From contig JAUZOD010000001.1 of the NCBI GenBank assembly GCA_030706635.1, positions 229,462 through 293,461 of the forward strand: a stretch of 64,000 nt of DNA, written 5' to 3'. The position numbers and the translations under genes are program-made. The notes under the pieces were generated by a model that was given only the letters and a program-made list of their open reading frames with translations, was not told where the DNA came from and searched no databases. Numbering within the stretch: position 1 is the first letter of the stretch; each line of letters opens with the position of its first letter. Shown here one piece after another: positions 53,076 to 63,900 of the stretch. This stretch comes from Bacteroidota bacterium. GTDB lineage: Bacteria > Bacteroidota > Bacteroidia > Chitinophagales > Chitinophagaceae.

Positions 53076-54956
53076 TCAATCCTGCATTTCGCTGAGTTCC
53101 AGCCAGCGGAATTCCTTTAGCTGAAGATCCTCCGAAATGTGGTTAAAACGGTCAGACAATTTTTGAATTTCTTCATAATCCAGGTTTTCCTGCCGCATTT
53201 TTTCCGTGAGCGAATCCTTTTCCCGATTCAGGATATCCATTTCCTTTTCAAGCGATTCAAATTCCCTTTTTTCCTTGTAAGTTAACTTGGGCTTCTCCGC
53301 CCTGACAGGTTCTTTCGCTGTATTTAAAACCGGAGCGCGCATTTCGGCAATCGGAGCTGCGTCTTTTGTTTTCAGCCAGATCTGGTACAATCCATAATTT
53401 CCGGGAAAATCCCGGACCACGCCTTCTCCCTCAAAAACAAACAGATGCTCTACCATTCTGTCCATAAAATACCGGTCGTGTGATACCATCACCATACAGC
53501 CCTGGAAATCCAGCAGGAAATTCTCCAAAACGGACAGGGTTGGCAGATCCAGATCGTTCGTCGGTTCATCCAGGATCAGGAAATTCGGATTGCGAAACAA
53601 AATGGATAGTAAATGAAGCCTTCTTTTTTCACCGCCGCTGAGGCTGGAAACATAAGTGTATTGTTTGTCGGGCGGAAAAAGAAAGAGGTTTAGAAACTGG
53701 GCTGCACTGAGCGAACCACCACCCGCCAGCGGAAAACTCTCTGCAATGTCTTTTACAAATTCGATCACGCGTTTATCTTCTTTGATCACCAGGCCAAGCT
53801 GGGAATAATTTCCGAACACCACGGTATCGCCAATGTTGATCTTACCGCTGTCGGCCGGCTCCAGGCCTTGCAGCATATTCAGAAAAGTAGTTTTTCCGGT
53901 CCCGTTCTTGCCCACCACCCCGATGCGGTCGCCGCGTTTGAATGTATAGTCAAATCCTTTGAGAATAATTTTATCGCCAAAACTTTTATTCACTTTTTTC
54001 AGTTCAGCTACTTTTCCACCCAGGCGGCTCATTTTCATTTCGAGCTTGAGCTGTTGCTCGTCGAGGTTCTGTTTGGCTTTGGCTTCCACCTCATAAAAGG
54101 AATCCTGACGGCTCTTGGATTTGGTGGTCCGTGCCTTGGGCTGCTTGCGCATCCATTCCAGTTCCTTGCGGTACAGATTCCGGGCCTTGTCAATGCTGGC
54201 TACATCACTTTCTATCCGGGCCGCTTTTTTCTCCAGATAATTTTCATAATCTCCCTTGTACTCGTAAAGCGAGCTGCGGTCCATTTCCCAGATCTCGTTA
54301 CATACATTGTCCAGGAAATACCGGTCGTGCGAAACCACCAGCAGCGTAATGTTTTGCTGATTGAGATAATTTTCCAGCCATTCCACCATTTCCATATCCA
54401 GGTGGTTGGTGGGTTCATCCATGATCAGGAGCACTTCCGGATTTCCAAACCCGATATCAATCAGGGTCCGGGCAAGGGCTACTCTTTTGCGCTGCCCCCC
54501 GCTTAAGGTTTTGACCGGCTGAATGAGGTGATCAATGTTGAGGCGGCTGAATATCTGCTTCACTTTCGCATCGAAATCCCAGGCGCTGAGATGATCCATC
54601 TGATCAATGCTTTCCATGAGCGCATCGGTGTCTCCGCTTTCGCTGGCGGCTTCAAAAGCTTTGATGGCGGTGATGACGGGATGTTTATGATGAAAAACAT
54701 TATCCAGCACGGAGAGATCCTCCTGGAAACGCGGCTCCTGTTCGAAGAAAGTAACGGTAATGTCCTTGGAGATCCAGACCTTGCCGCTGTCTGCCGTTTC
54801 CTTGCCCGCCAGGATTTTCAGCAGAGTGGACTTCCCCGTCCCGTTTTTGGCGATCAGCGCAATTTTATCACCGGACTCGATATGAAAGGAAATATTGTTA
54901 AATAAAGGATTAATTCCAAACGATTTTCCCAGGCCCTCAGCAGAAACATAATGCAT
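53076..54956 (-). CDS. ABC-F family ATPase (EttA/Uup-like)
   Basis: The start at 54956 (MHYVSAEGLG) gives the normal first strand of the first ABC domain; the ORF extends 19 codons further upstream. The 626-residue protein has two ABC domains: Walker A GKNGTGKST and GKNGTGKTT, signatures LSGGQRKRVALART and LSGGEKRRLHLLS, Walker B LLIMDEPTNHLD and LILDEPTNDLD. A linker (about 230-310) and a C-terminal coiled coil (LEKEMDILNREKDSL) are present. ABC-F proteins act on the ribosome, not in transport. It converges with nothing and sits alone. Confidence 0.93.
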   Translation of the reverse strand: MHYVSAEGLGKSFGINPLFNNISFHIESGDKIALIAKNGTGKSTLLKILAGKETADSGKVWISKDITVTFFEQEPRFQEDLSVLDNVFHHKHPVITAIKAFEAASESGDTDALMESIDQMDHLSAWDFDAKVKQIFSRLNIDHLIQPVKTLSGGQRKRVALARTLIDIGFGNPEVLLIMDEPTNHLDMEMVEWLENYLNQQNITLLVVSHDRYFLDNVCNEIWEMDRSSLYEYKGDYENYLEKKAARIESDVASIDKARNLYRKELEWMRKQPKARTTKSKSRQDSFYEVEAKAKQNLDEQQLKLEMKMSRLGGKVAELKKVNKSFGDKIILKGFDYTFKRGDRIGVVGKNGTGKTTFLNMLQGLEPADSGKINIGDTVVFGNYSQLGLVIKEDKRVIEFVKDIAESFPLAGGGSLSAAQFLNLFLFPPDKQYTYVSSLSGGEKRRLHLLSILFRNPNFLILDEPTNDLDLPTLSVLENFLLDFQGCMVMVSHDRYFMDRMVEHLFVFEGEGVVRDFPGNYGLYQIWLKTKDAAPIAEMRAPVLNTAKEPVRAEKPKLTYKEKREFESLEKEMDILNREKDSLTEKMRQENLDYEEIQKLSDRFNHISEDLQLKEFRWLELSEMQD

Positions 54957-55127
54957 GCGGCAAAGATAAACCTTGCTTTGACCATTCGGAAATTTTGCCT
55001 TTGGCCGAAGCACCTGATTTAGTTAAATTCCAGGCGAACTAACCAACAATAGCCTTTCTTTTTTTATTCAAACAGCCTTTTCTACCGGATCAATAACTTA
55101 ATTAATCCAAATTCTGCTCACCATTTT

Positions 55128-57533
55128 TCAATGATGCAGTTGCCAGTATAATGCCTTCATAAAATAGCCTCCAACCACGCTGCGCGCCTGAAATCCGACC
55201 TGTTTCCCATCCAACGTTTCGTGCCAGTCGCTTAATGGTACGCGGGTTGGCGTTTCCGTAAGGTATTTATAAACGGGGGCCACGAGCGATTCAAAGCTTT
55301 CCTGGTTATCTGCCAGGGTAGCCGTCCACAGGATCCAATCCGATTTCGTGTAGGTTTTCCTGCTGTCGAGTGGCAGTCCGAATGCATTTTGCTTACCGAG
55401 ATAATATTTTATTTCTTTCTGATATACGGAATCCGGAAACAGATGCAGGTCAAGCACTTTATCCCAGACCATGTTGTATTTCTGGCTCCAGGTATTCTTA
55501 TCATTAAAGGTCAGTGCGTAGTGATCTCCTGCTCCTGCCAGTTTTTCCCACTGACGCACCATGCCTTCTGTCATGTTCGTATACCTTTTGGCAGCAAATT
55601 GATCGCCTTTCATGCCTGCCATCATACCGAAACAGCGCAGGGCGACAATGGCTTTCACCGATAAGTTGGCATTGCGCGCCAGATGCCCGGCAAAATCATC
55701 CGTGCATAATTGGTCTGCAGGATCAAGGCCTTTCTGAACGAGGTAGTTTGCCCATTGGTTTAATATCTTCCAGTGTTTGTTTGCAAATTCCGCGTTCCCC
55801 TCCTTTTTCACGATAGCCGCAGTCAGGATGATCATATTTCCGGATTCTTCTACCGGCATCCCTTCTCCGTAAACCTGGCCGTTGGCCAGCGGATAAGTGC
55901 CCAGGTCGTGCGCCGCGTAAGGTTCTCCATAGCGGCCGCTTTCACAGAAATAAAATATTCCGTTGAGCATGCCCTTTAACAGATCCGGGTTATACATTAA
56001 GTATAAGGGCGCAGAAGGATAGGTCACGTCCACCGTATTGATACAGCCATTGCTGAAATTCTCCTTGGAAAGAAAAAGAATCTCTCCTTCCGGGCTCTTC
56101 ACCAGTTTATGGGCAGATACGCTTTGCCTGTAAGCTGCCACGCAGAGTTTAGCATATATTTCCCCACCGGCAGCCAGTGCATCCCGGTAAACCCGCTGAT
56201 CGGCGCTATCGCATTTTTTGAGTATGGCCGGATACTGATCCAGGGCTGCGTCCATTTCTTTTTCTATGCTGCTTCCGGGTTCCAGCTTCCACCAGGGCTT
56301 GAGGTTATTGTGAAAATACTGGATTGAGTACAGATCGTCATATCCCAGTAATAGCAAGTGCTTTTTGGGCTTATCCGAAATGGTTTCTGAAGGGAAATCC
56401 GTTCTCAGTTCCCTGCCGGAAATTCTTTGCACGGGGAGCTCCTTTTTGGGTGCTCCCACATACAGATATCCCCAGTCAATGCGCAGGTCGTCTCCTTTTT
56501 TGGCCAGTACAGGCTGGTCTTTAGTCCCGGCTTTCATCAGATCTAAAGCCGCAGTGGAAAGCTTTGAACTGACTACTTCCTGGCCCGGAACGTTCACGGC
56601 CAGATCTGCGGAAGCAGAGAAATACAACTGCGCTGTATGCGTCCTGTGGTCATTGGAACTGATCTGGAAAGCCACATAAGAAACCGGTCGGGACAATAAG
56701 TGCAGGTCATTCAGGATCAACGGTGAAATAAACCGCATGCTAACGTTCACCGGACCGCAGACGAAATCATAGGTTGTTCCCGTGGCCGTTACCGTTACCT
56801 GCTTCTGTTCCCCTTCAACAGGCTGGCCGGCAACCTCTGTCTGCCTTACCAAACCTGCATCCAGCCATTGTTCACCGGCCGTATTGGCTACATGAATGGC
56901 CAGTATATTGTCTCCGGACCCGACTTTTTTTAATAATGAGTCGGGTACCGGTATGTATAGGTATTTATGCGTCCATCCTTTCAGGCTGTAGATATTTACC
57001 CCATTTAAAAAAACCTCCACATTATCGTCGTGCCTGATCTTTAAAAACAACCTGCCTTTTTCCGGGTTCAGCCCGGGGAAAATCCTTCGCGTCCACAGGT
57101 CAGGACTCACCCATTTGGTTTTAGCGAATGTAACATCATCGCCAAAAGCCCCTTCGCCTGTTTTCCAGTTCCGGTCGTTATATTCTTCGTTCATCCAGTT
57201 TCCGGAAGGCCTGGCTTCTGTATATTTCAACGAATAAGCTTTCTCTTCTGCGGATGGCAGTATCGTTTCATATTGTGGAGCTTCCTGGCCGAGGATCCTG
57301 TATTTCTTTCCGTCCACCGTAATGCCGGCGATCAGCGGCTGGTCGGCGCCCGTCCAGTGTTTGGTGGGAGAACTGGTTACGGTATCGCTGAAAGACCATA
57401 TACTGAAGTAGGGATCGTGACTGATCAAGGGATACGCCGGCATCTGATGAACCTGGGCCGTCGCACACCGGGTAAAAGCCATGAAAAGAAGTAAAAAACA
57501 AGGGAGACTGCTGACCGAAGTAGATCTTTTCAT
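55128..57533 (-). CDS. Secreted DUF4965/GtaA-like enzyme with inserted beta-sandwich
   Basis: The 801-residue protein has a signal peptide (1-about 26). MPAYPLISHDPYFSIWS opens the DUF4964/DUF5127 region, and the all-helical toroid DUF4965/DUF1793 (about 450-800) includes YGEPYAAHDLGTYPLANG and WANYLVQKGLDPADQLCTDDF. The family is related to fungal glutaminase GtaA and to glycosidase-like toroids; the substrate is uncertain. Between about 110 and 240 an added segment (NWKTGEGAFGD... FLNGVNIYSLKGWTHKYLYI) looks like a galactose-binding beta-sandwich. It stands opposite GH8. Confidence 0.85.
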   Translation of the reverse strand: MKRSTSVSSLPCFLLLFMAFTRCATAQVHQMPAYPLISHDPYFSIWSFSDTVTSSPTKHWTGADQPLIAGITVDGKKYRILGQEAPQYETILPSAEEKAYSLKYTEARPSGNWMNEEYNDRNWKTGEGAFGDDVTFAKTKWVSPDLWTRRIFPGLNPEKGRLFLKIRHDDNVEVFLNGVNIYSLKGWTHKYLYIPVPDSLLKKVGSGDNILAIHVANTAGEQWLDAGLVRQTEVAGQPVEGEQKQVTVTATGTTYDFVCGPVNVSMRFISPLILNDLHLLSRPVSYVAFQISSNDHRTHTAQLYFSASADLAVNVPGQEVVSSKLSTAALDLMKAGTKDQPVLAKKGDDLRIDWGYLYVGAPKKELPVQRISGRELRTDFPSETISDKPKKHLLLLGYDDLYSIQYFHNNLKPWWKLEPGSSIEKEMDAALDQYPAILKKCDSADQRVYRDALAAGGEIYAKLCVAAYRQSVSAHKLVKSPEGEILFLSKENFSNGCINTVDVTYPSAPLYLMYNPDLLKGMLNGIFYFCESGRYGEPYAAHDLGTYPLANGQVYGEGMPVEESGNMIILTAAIVKKEGNAEFANKHWKILNQWANYLVQKGLDPADQLCTDDFAGHLARNANLSVKAIVALRCFGMMAGMKGDQFAAKRYTNMTEGMVRQWEKLAGAGDHYALTFNDKNTWSQKYNMVWDKVLDLHLFPDSVYQKEIKYYLGKQNAFGLPLDSRKTYTKSDWILWTATLADNQESFESLVAPVYKYLTETPTRVPLSDWHETLDGKQVGFQARSVVGGYFMKALYWQLHH

Positions 57534-57707
57534 GGGGTCAATTTACAAAAAACCGGCAATTGGCCATTATCTGATTTGTGCATTGCCGATCACCGGCGAA
57601 TACTTCCCGATAAATTAACAATAAAATACGATCGACCGGGACCGGGAAAATAATGAGGCCTGAATCTTGCGGTAACCAACAGGACAGCAAAAATTTGTTC
57701 CCCAACT

Positions 57708-58979
57708 ATGATAAGACCGGTTTCCACACTATTACTTTTAATTTTAATAACAAACATATCTTTCTCCCAGATGGTGAGCCGGCCGTTTCCGCAGCATGTT
57801 TCTTACTACCCGGGCTGTATAAAACCCAACCACATTTCCCAGCAGAAAATGGATGGCCAGGTTTTGCATTTTTATCAAAGCTGGAAAAAGCAATATATCC
57901 ACGCTTCGCCAGGGGTGGATCAGGCTTATGTTTTTTTTAAAGAGGAAGGATCCAATCTGCAGAGCGTTTCGGAAGGACAGGGATATGGGATGCTGATCAC
58001 GGCATTGATGGCAGGGGCAGATCCTGTGGCACAGGGAACCTTTGACAGTTTATACCGGTATGTGCTCGCGCATCCGAGCAAACCCGATTCCCCGCTAATG
58101 GCATGGTCGCAGTTTTACAACAACCGGAATAAGGATCAGACTTCGGCAACAGATGGGGATATGGACATCGCCTATGCCTTGTTGCTGGCCCATGAACAAT
58201 GGGGCTCCGCCGGAAAATACAATTACCTCGCCGATGCCCGTTATATGATCCACTCCATTATGAAATACGAGATCAACCAAAACTCATACAGCATACTGCT
58301 AAGCGACGCCGTTGAATTCGACAGTGGGGACTATTTTGATATGCGGTCGTCTGATTTTATGCCGCTGCATTGCAAGATGTTTGAACTGGCTACCGCCGAT
58401 CCGCAATGGAATAAAGTAGTGGATAATAACTATAAACTCTTTCAGCATCTGCAGGAGGGATATAGTCCTGATGCGGGACTGATTCCGGATTTCATCATTC
58501 ATATCAACAAAACAGCGCGGCCGGCTCATCCCGGCTACCTTGAGTCCCGCTACGACGGATGTTATAATTATAATGCCTGCCGTGTTCCCTTGCGGATTGC
58601 TACGGACTACCTGCTCACAGGGGATAAACGTTCTATTGAAATGCTGAACAAAATCAACTACTGGATCAGGCAGACCACATCAGATAATCCGGATAACATC
58701 TCGGCGGGCTATACGCTGGACGGAAAAGATATCGGAAGCCGGAATTATGAAGCACTCAGTTTTATCGGTCCTCTTGCCGTGGCCGCCATGGTAAATTCCA
58801 AGAATCAGAAATGGCTGAACAGCATCTGGGATTACCTGCTAAATTTCAAATTGAACGATTTCGATTATTATGACAACAGCCTCAAGATGCTCAGCCTGCT
58901 GATCATTTCCGGAAACTACTGGGATCCTTCCGGGCCTTCTATTGCCTTCCACGGGCAGGATGTAAAAACCCACAGTTAA
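57708..58979 (+). CDS. Secreted GH8 glycoside hydrolase (endoglucanase/chitosanase type)
   Basis: The 423-residue protein has a signal peptide (1-20, ending SFSQ) and an (alpha/alpha)6 barrel. The catalytic acid is E89 in SVSEGQGYGMLI. D149 and D151 in SATDGDMDIAYALL follow. The YDGCYNYNACRVPLRIATDYL segment is typical of GH8. Substrates in this family include cellulose, xylan, chitosan and mixed-linkage glucan; which one cannot be read from the sequence. Confidence 0.92.
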   Translation: MIRPVSTLLLLILITNISFSQMVSRPFPQHVSYYPGCIKPNHISQQKMDGQVLHFYQSWKKQYIHASPGVDQAYVFFKEEGSNLQSVSEGQGYGMLITALMAGADPVAQGTFDSLYRYVLAHPSKPDSPLMAWSQFYNNRNKDQTSATDGDMDIAYALLLAHEQWGSAGKYNYLADARYMIHSIMKYEINQNSYSILLSDAVEFDSGDYFDMRSSDFMPLHCKMFELATADPQWNKVVDNNYKLFQHLQEGYSPDAGLIPDFIIHINKTARPAHPGYLESRYDGCYNYNACRVPLRIATDYLLTGDKRSIEMLNKINYWIRQTTSDNPDNISAGYTLDGKDIGSRNYEALSFIGPLAVAAMVNSKNQKWLNSIWDYLLNFKLNDFDYYDNSLKMLSLLIISGNYWDPSGPSIAFHGQDVKTHS

Positions 58980-59018
58980 AAGCCCGGCTTATCTTAATGT
59001 TAATTATATCAGCTTAGT

Positions 59019-59049
59019 CCTGGTTTACAGCAGATTCTTTATACATTTG
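59019..59049 (+). promoter_or_regulatory. Promoter of the TolC/RND efflux operon
   Basis: A perfect TACATTTG (59042-59049) fits the -7 element, with a weak CTG-type -33 at 59020-59022 and a 19-base spacer. The next start codon is the GTG at 59109, so the leader would be about 50 bases. Confidence 0.5.
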
Positions 59050-59108
59050 CAATCATTTTCAATGTTTTGCACCGCAGGTGATAAAACCCGCCATAACCGG
59101 AACCAGTT

Positions 59109-59498
59109 GTGTTCAGACAAAAACCTTCATACCACCTTCTTTCAAGGGCCATTTTGGTAACCCTTTGTCCTATTTTCCTCGCGGTACAGATATTCTTTAA
59201 TTTTGGTGTTGCTATTAATTCCGGGGCGAGCAGCAGCTATTTGTTTGGAACCCATATCGCAAAGAATGACCACGCGGTTAAATCAAATCCGAAAACAACT
59301 CATCATCAAGCAGGTTTCCGCTTAAACAAACATTTTCAACCGGAAAGCCTTCCTGCCTACAATTTGTTTGCGATTGAAAGACCTGTTGAATACATCGACT
59401 GCCGGGAACAAACCGCTTATCAGGTTCATTTCTCCTCTTCCCCACTCCTGGAGGCGCAATCCCTGCGCGGGCCTCCAGCGAAGAATGATTTTTTGTAG
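59109..59498 (+). CDS. Small membrane protein at the head of an efflux operon
   Basis: The 129-residue protein starts at GTG (no nearby ATG in frame). It has one N-terminal hydrophobic helix (about 13-35, AILVTLCPIFLAVQIFFNFGVA), then a polar periplasmic stretch rich in His and Asn, and ends SLRGPPAKNDFL. Proteins of this size with a terminal RGPP occur upstream of RND operons in Bacteroidota, with no known function. It lies 34 bases before tolC. His-rich content might point to metal, but this is inference. Confidence 0.6.
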   Translation: MFRQKPSYHLLSRAILVTLCPIFLAVQIFFNFGVAINSGASSSYLFGTHIAKNDHAVKSNPKTTHHQAGFRLNKHFQPESLPAYNLFAIERPVEYIDCREQTAYQVHFSSSPLLEAQSLRGPPAKNDFL

Positions 59499-59532
59499 AA
59501 ATCATTCTTCATCCTTTTTATTCTCATAATAC

Positions 59533-60927
59533 ATGTTTACTGAACACGACAGGAGGTTTTCTGCCTTAACCGGTTTAATATTATTCATCCCTATTTTCTC
59601 AGTATTCGCCCAGCAGTCCAATTACAGCCTGCGTCAATTGGTTGATAGTGCACAGCATTACTATCCCCAGCTATTGCAAAAACAGGCCCTGCTGAATAGT
59701 GCGGAAGCAGCGGTAACTGACGCAAAGCATCTGTTCCTGCCTACGCTTAAAGTAAATGAGCAGGTCGGACTGGGCACAGACAATTCCATTCCCGGCAGCT
59801 ATATTACTTATGGAATTATTCCGTCTGCTTCTTCCGGAGTGCGCAAAGGAAACAATAGCCAGTCGGCCACCGAAAATATCGCCATACTGGCCGCGCAATA
59901 CGACCTGATCGATTTTGGATACCGGCATGCCTTTATTGAAAGTGCGAAATCTTTCGTCAACCTGTTTCAGGCCGACCGGGAAAGGGAGCTATACAATCTA
60001 AAGATCCAGGCCTCCCAATTATATTTTAACCTGCTGAAAAATCAGTTCCGGCTTCTGGTAAATAAACAAAATGTAGCTCGTTATGAAGAAATCTTTAAGG
60101 TGATCAAAGCCCTGACACAATCCGGTATAAAGCCCGGCTCAGATTCTTCCCTGGCGAAAGCGGAATTGTCGAAAAGCAGGATCATCTATAATCAAACCCT
60201 GGGTCAGATCTCGCAGGTTAAAGAGCAACTATCTTTTTTAAGCGGTATACCCGCGCAAAACCTGCAGATTGACACTGCCACCGAAACCTTTATGCGGATC
60301 AGATCAGATATCAACAGCCAAACAGAAGATAGTATACATAACCCCTTCCTGGATTATTACGAAAGCCAGAAGAATACATTTCTGGCGCAGGAAAAACTGA
60401 TCAGCAAAGCTTATCTGCCGAAGATCGTGTTAACTGCCAATACCTGGGCTCGAGGTTCGAGTATAACATATGATGATCAATACAAAGCCTTATCTGAAGG
60501 CCTGGGTTATCAGCGCTATAATTATCTGGCAGGCGTCTCCTTTCAATACGATCTGTTTAACGGAATTCACAAACACGATAAGCTCAGGGTTTATCAATTC
60601 CAGACAACGGCCAGCGATCTGGCGCTGCAGCAGGAAAAGCTGTCCCTGCATTCGGCTTCTCTTCAGGCCGCCAGCGCCATTCAAACAGCTGAAACCAATT
60701 TGTTGGAATTACCGGTTCAACTGTCCGCTGCCCGGAGCGTATATGATCAGGAACTGGCCCAGTATAAAGCAGGCATCATTAACCTGGTGGACCTGACCAA
60801 CGCCGCCTTCGTTCTGGACCGGTCACAAAATGATTTCATAGAGACCCTGGCAGACTGGTACCTCGCACAATTGGATAAGGCCTGGTCTGGCGGAACGATC
60901 GACCAATTCATCAATACAATAAAATAA
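59533..60927 (+). CDS. TolC-family outer-membrane efflux protein
   Basis: The 464-residue protein has a signal peptide (about 1-30, FSVFAQQ) and two OEP repeats with long helices (YSLRQLVDSAQHYYPQLLQKQALLNSAEAAVTDAKHLFLPTL; IQTAETNLLELPVQLSAARSVYDQELAQYKAGIINLVDLTNA). It makes the outer-membrane channel of a tripartite pump. It is five bases upstream of the RND permease. An adaptor (MFP) gene is expected downstream of the window. Confidence 0.92.
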   Translation: MFTEHDRRFSALTGLILFIPIFSVFAQQSNYSLRQLVDSAQHYYPQLLQKQALLNSAEAAVTDAKHLFLPTLKVNEQVGLGTDNSIPGSYITYGIIPSASSGVRKGNNSQSATENIAILAAQYDLIDFGYRHAFIESAKSFVNLFQADRERELYNLKIQASQLYFNLLKNQFRLLVNKQNVARYEEIFKVIKALTQSGIKPGSDSSLAKAELSKSRIIYNQTLGQISQVKEQLSFLSGIPAQNLQIDTATETFMRIRSDINSQTEDSIHNPFLDYYESQKNTFLAQEKLISKAYLPKIVLTANTWARGSSITYDDQYKALSEGLGYQRYNYLAGVSFQYDLFNGIHKHDKLRVYQFQTTASDLALQQEKLSLHSASLQAASAIQTAETNLLELPVQLSAARSVYDQELAQYKAGIINLVDLTNAAFVLDRSQNDFIETLADWYLAQLDKAWSGGTIDQFINTIK

Positions 60928-60932
60928 CTATA

Positions 60933-63900
60933 ATGGTAAGAGCAGCGTTAAAAAGACCCATCACCGTTCTCGTGCTGTTTATGGGATTACTATTGTTCTC
61001 CATAGCCGCTATACGAACAATACCTATAGATATCTTTCCCAAGCTGAACCTGCCAACGATTTATGTGATTGAATCGTACGGAGGCATGTCGCCCCAGCAG
61101 ATGGAGGGTTTTTTTTCAACCCGCATGCAGGATCAGTTTTTATACGTAAACGGCATTCAGAATATCGAGAGTAAAAACATTCAGGGATTAACCCTGATCA
61201 AACTTTCCTTTTATGAAAACACCAATATGGCCGAAGCCTCTGCGCAGGTGGCTTTACAGGTAAACCGGGCCTCCAAATTTTTCCCCCCGGGAGCCCTGCC
61301 GCCCCAGGTTATTCGGTTCGACGCTTCTTCCCTTCCCGTAGGCCAGCTGGTGTTCAGCAGCAAGACCAAGTCCCTGAAAGAAATCTATGACCTGGTTGCA
61401 ACCCGTATCCGGCCTATGTTTGCGTCTGTAGCGGGATTATCGGCGCCACCCCCTTTCGGAGCCAATTCCAGATCCATTGTGGTCAGTGTTGATCCGGAAA
61501 AATTGCGCCGGTTTAATATTTCGCCCGACCAGGTGGTAGAGGCCATTGCAAAAAACAATGCCATGACGCCGGCTGGAAACCTGCGCATTGACAGCCTGAT
61601 GTATGTAACAACGGTAAATTCCCTCGAGGACCATGTGCAGGAGTTCGAAGATATACCGCTCGTTACCAATGGTGCCTCAACTGTTTTCATCCATGATATT
61701 GCCACAGTAGCCGATGCCTCGGATGTTACGGTCGATTACGCGTTGATCAACGGCAAACGATCTGTTTATATCCCCGTTGTAAAGACCGCAGAAGCATCAA
61801 CCTGGGATGTAGTGCAGCACTTGAAGTCGAAATTGCCCGAAATGAAAAACCTCTTGCCGGATGATGTAAACATCAGTTATGAATTTGATCAGTCAGTATT
61901 TGTGATGAATTCGGTAAAAAGTCTGATGACCGAAGGGATACTCGGCGCCATACTGACCGGCCTGATGGTGCTGCTATTCCTGCGGGACTGGCGAAGCAGC
62001 CTGGTGGTGATCATCACAATTCCGGTAGCGATATTAAGCAGCCTTTTGTTTCTGAACCTGTTCGGACAAACCATCAACATCATGACCCTGAGCGGTCTTG
62101 CCCTGGCCATTGGCGTGCTGGTAGACCAGGCAACCGTTACCATTGAGAATATTCACCAGCATCTGGAAATGGGCAAATCAAAACGACAGGCCATCCTGGA
62201 TGCCTGTGAAGAAATTTCATTCCCCCTGTTACTGATCCTGCTCTGTATCCTGGCCGTCTTTGCCCCTTCCTTTGTGATGACGGGAGTGCCCAAGGCCATG
62301 TTTCTTCCACTATCTTTGTCCATCGGTTTTGCCATGATCTTCTCCTTCATTGCAGCCCAGACCCTGGTGCCTGTTATATCTAACTGGCTTCTGAAAGAAG
62401 ACATGTTCCGGTACCAACATACCGGGTTCCATGCGCACGCCGGGCTGGCATTGAATGATCAGGAAACAGACGAAGTAACTGCTCATACACAGCAGGATAC
62501 CCGGAATTCTTCGGAGAACGGATTTTTCCAACGCATAAAGATGAGACTCACCGGCAGGCTCGAGAAATGGATGCCGAAGCGAAAGCTCATCGTTTCCATT
62601 TATGTGATTCTTTCTCTTGCTGCCGCAGGCTCCTGCTTCGTAATCATCGGAAAAGACCTGCTGCCCAAATCCAATGCCGGCGAATTGCAAATCCGCATTA
62701 AGGAACCCGACGGAACAAGGCTGGAAAAAACGGAAAGAACGGTAAATGGCATATTGAAGGTGCTGGATTCAACCGTGAATGGACATGTAGCCATCAGTTC
62801 CACGTACGTTGGATTGGTTCCGAGCAGTTACGGAACCAGCAACCTCTATATTTTTAACAGCGGCACGAACGAGGCCCTTATGGAGGTGGAGCTGGACAAA
62901 TCGTTCAAGACGAACCTGGATCAATTAAAAGATAAACTCAGGGCTAATATTTATGCAGCTTATCCGGGCGTAACCATTTCCTTTGAACCGATTGAGCTCA
63001 CGGAGAAGATCATGGCGCAGGGCGCCGCAACACCCATTGAAGTGCGCGTAGCAGGAAAGAATTTCGACAACATAAAAAACTACGCCACGAATCTGGTCAG
63101 TAAACTGAAGAAAATCGTCTACCTCCGGGATGTGCAAATTGTCCAACCCCTGCATTACCCAACCATCAGCATGCACATTGACCGTTACCGGCTGGCCCAG
63201 ATGGGGCTGAACTTAAATGAAGTAGCCCGGAGCATAACGGACGCCACTTCTTCCAGCCGCTTTACAGAAAAGGTACAGTGGTTAGATACAAAGGTGGCAT
63301 ATACCTACCAGGTACAGGTTGAAGTGCCGGAATACCTGATGAATTCCATTGAACAATTAAAGTCCATTTCTTTAGTGAAGGGTAAATCCAGACCGATTTT
63401 GTCGGACGTGGCTCAATTCAGTATGGATACACTCCCGGGGGAATATGACCGGTCCGGGCCGCGGCGGTTTCTCACGGTCAGCGCCAATATCAATCACAAA
63501 GACCTGGGCTCTGCAACCGCTGCAGTGGAAAAAGCCGTCAAATCTTTGGGGACACCACCCCCGGGACTGGTTGCCCAGATCCGGGGCATGTCTTCTTTAT
63601 TAACCGAAACGCTAAGTTCATTGCAGACTGGATTAATGGTGGCTATTGTTGTTATCCTTTTGCTGCTCGCCGCTAATTATCAATCATTCGGTTTGGCCAT
63701 TTCCGTTCTGGCGACCGTGCCGGCCGTGCTGCTGGGCGCTATGCTCATGCTGCTGGCCACAGGAGCAACATTGAACCTGCAATCCTATATGGGCATTATT
63801 ATGTCCACTGGCGTATCCGTAGCCAATGCTATCCTGATTGTAACCAATGCAGAATCCCTGCGACTGGAATATAAAGATCCATTCAAAGCAGCCTGGGTGA

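Noticed and set aside
53868..54506. 212-residue plus-strand ORF inside the ABC-F gene
   Set aside because: The minus-strand Walker and signature motifs cover the same bases.
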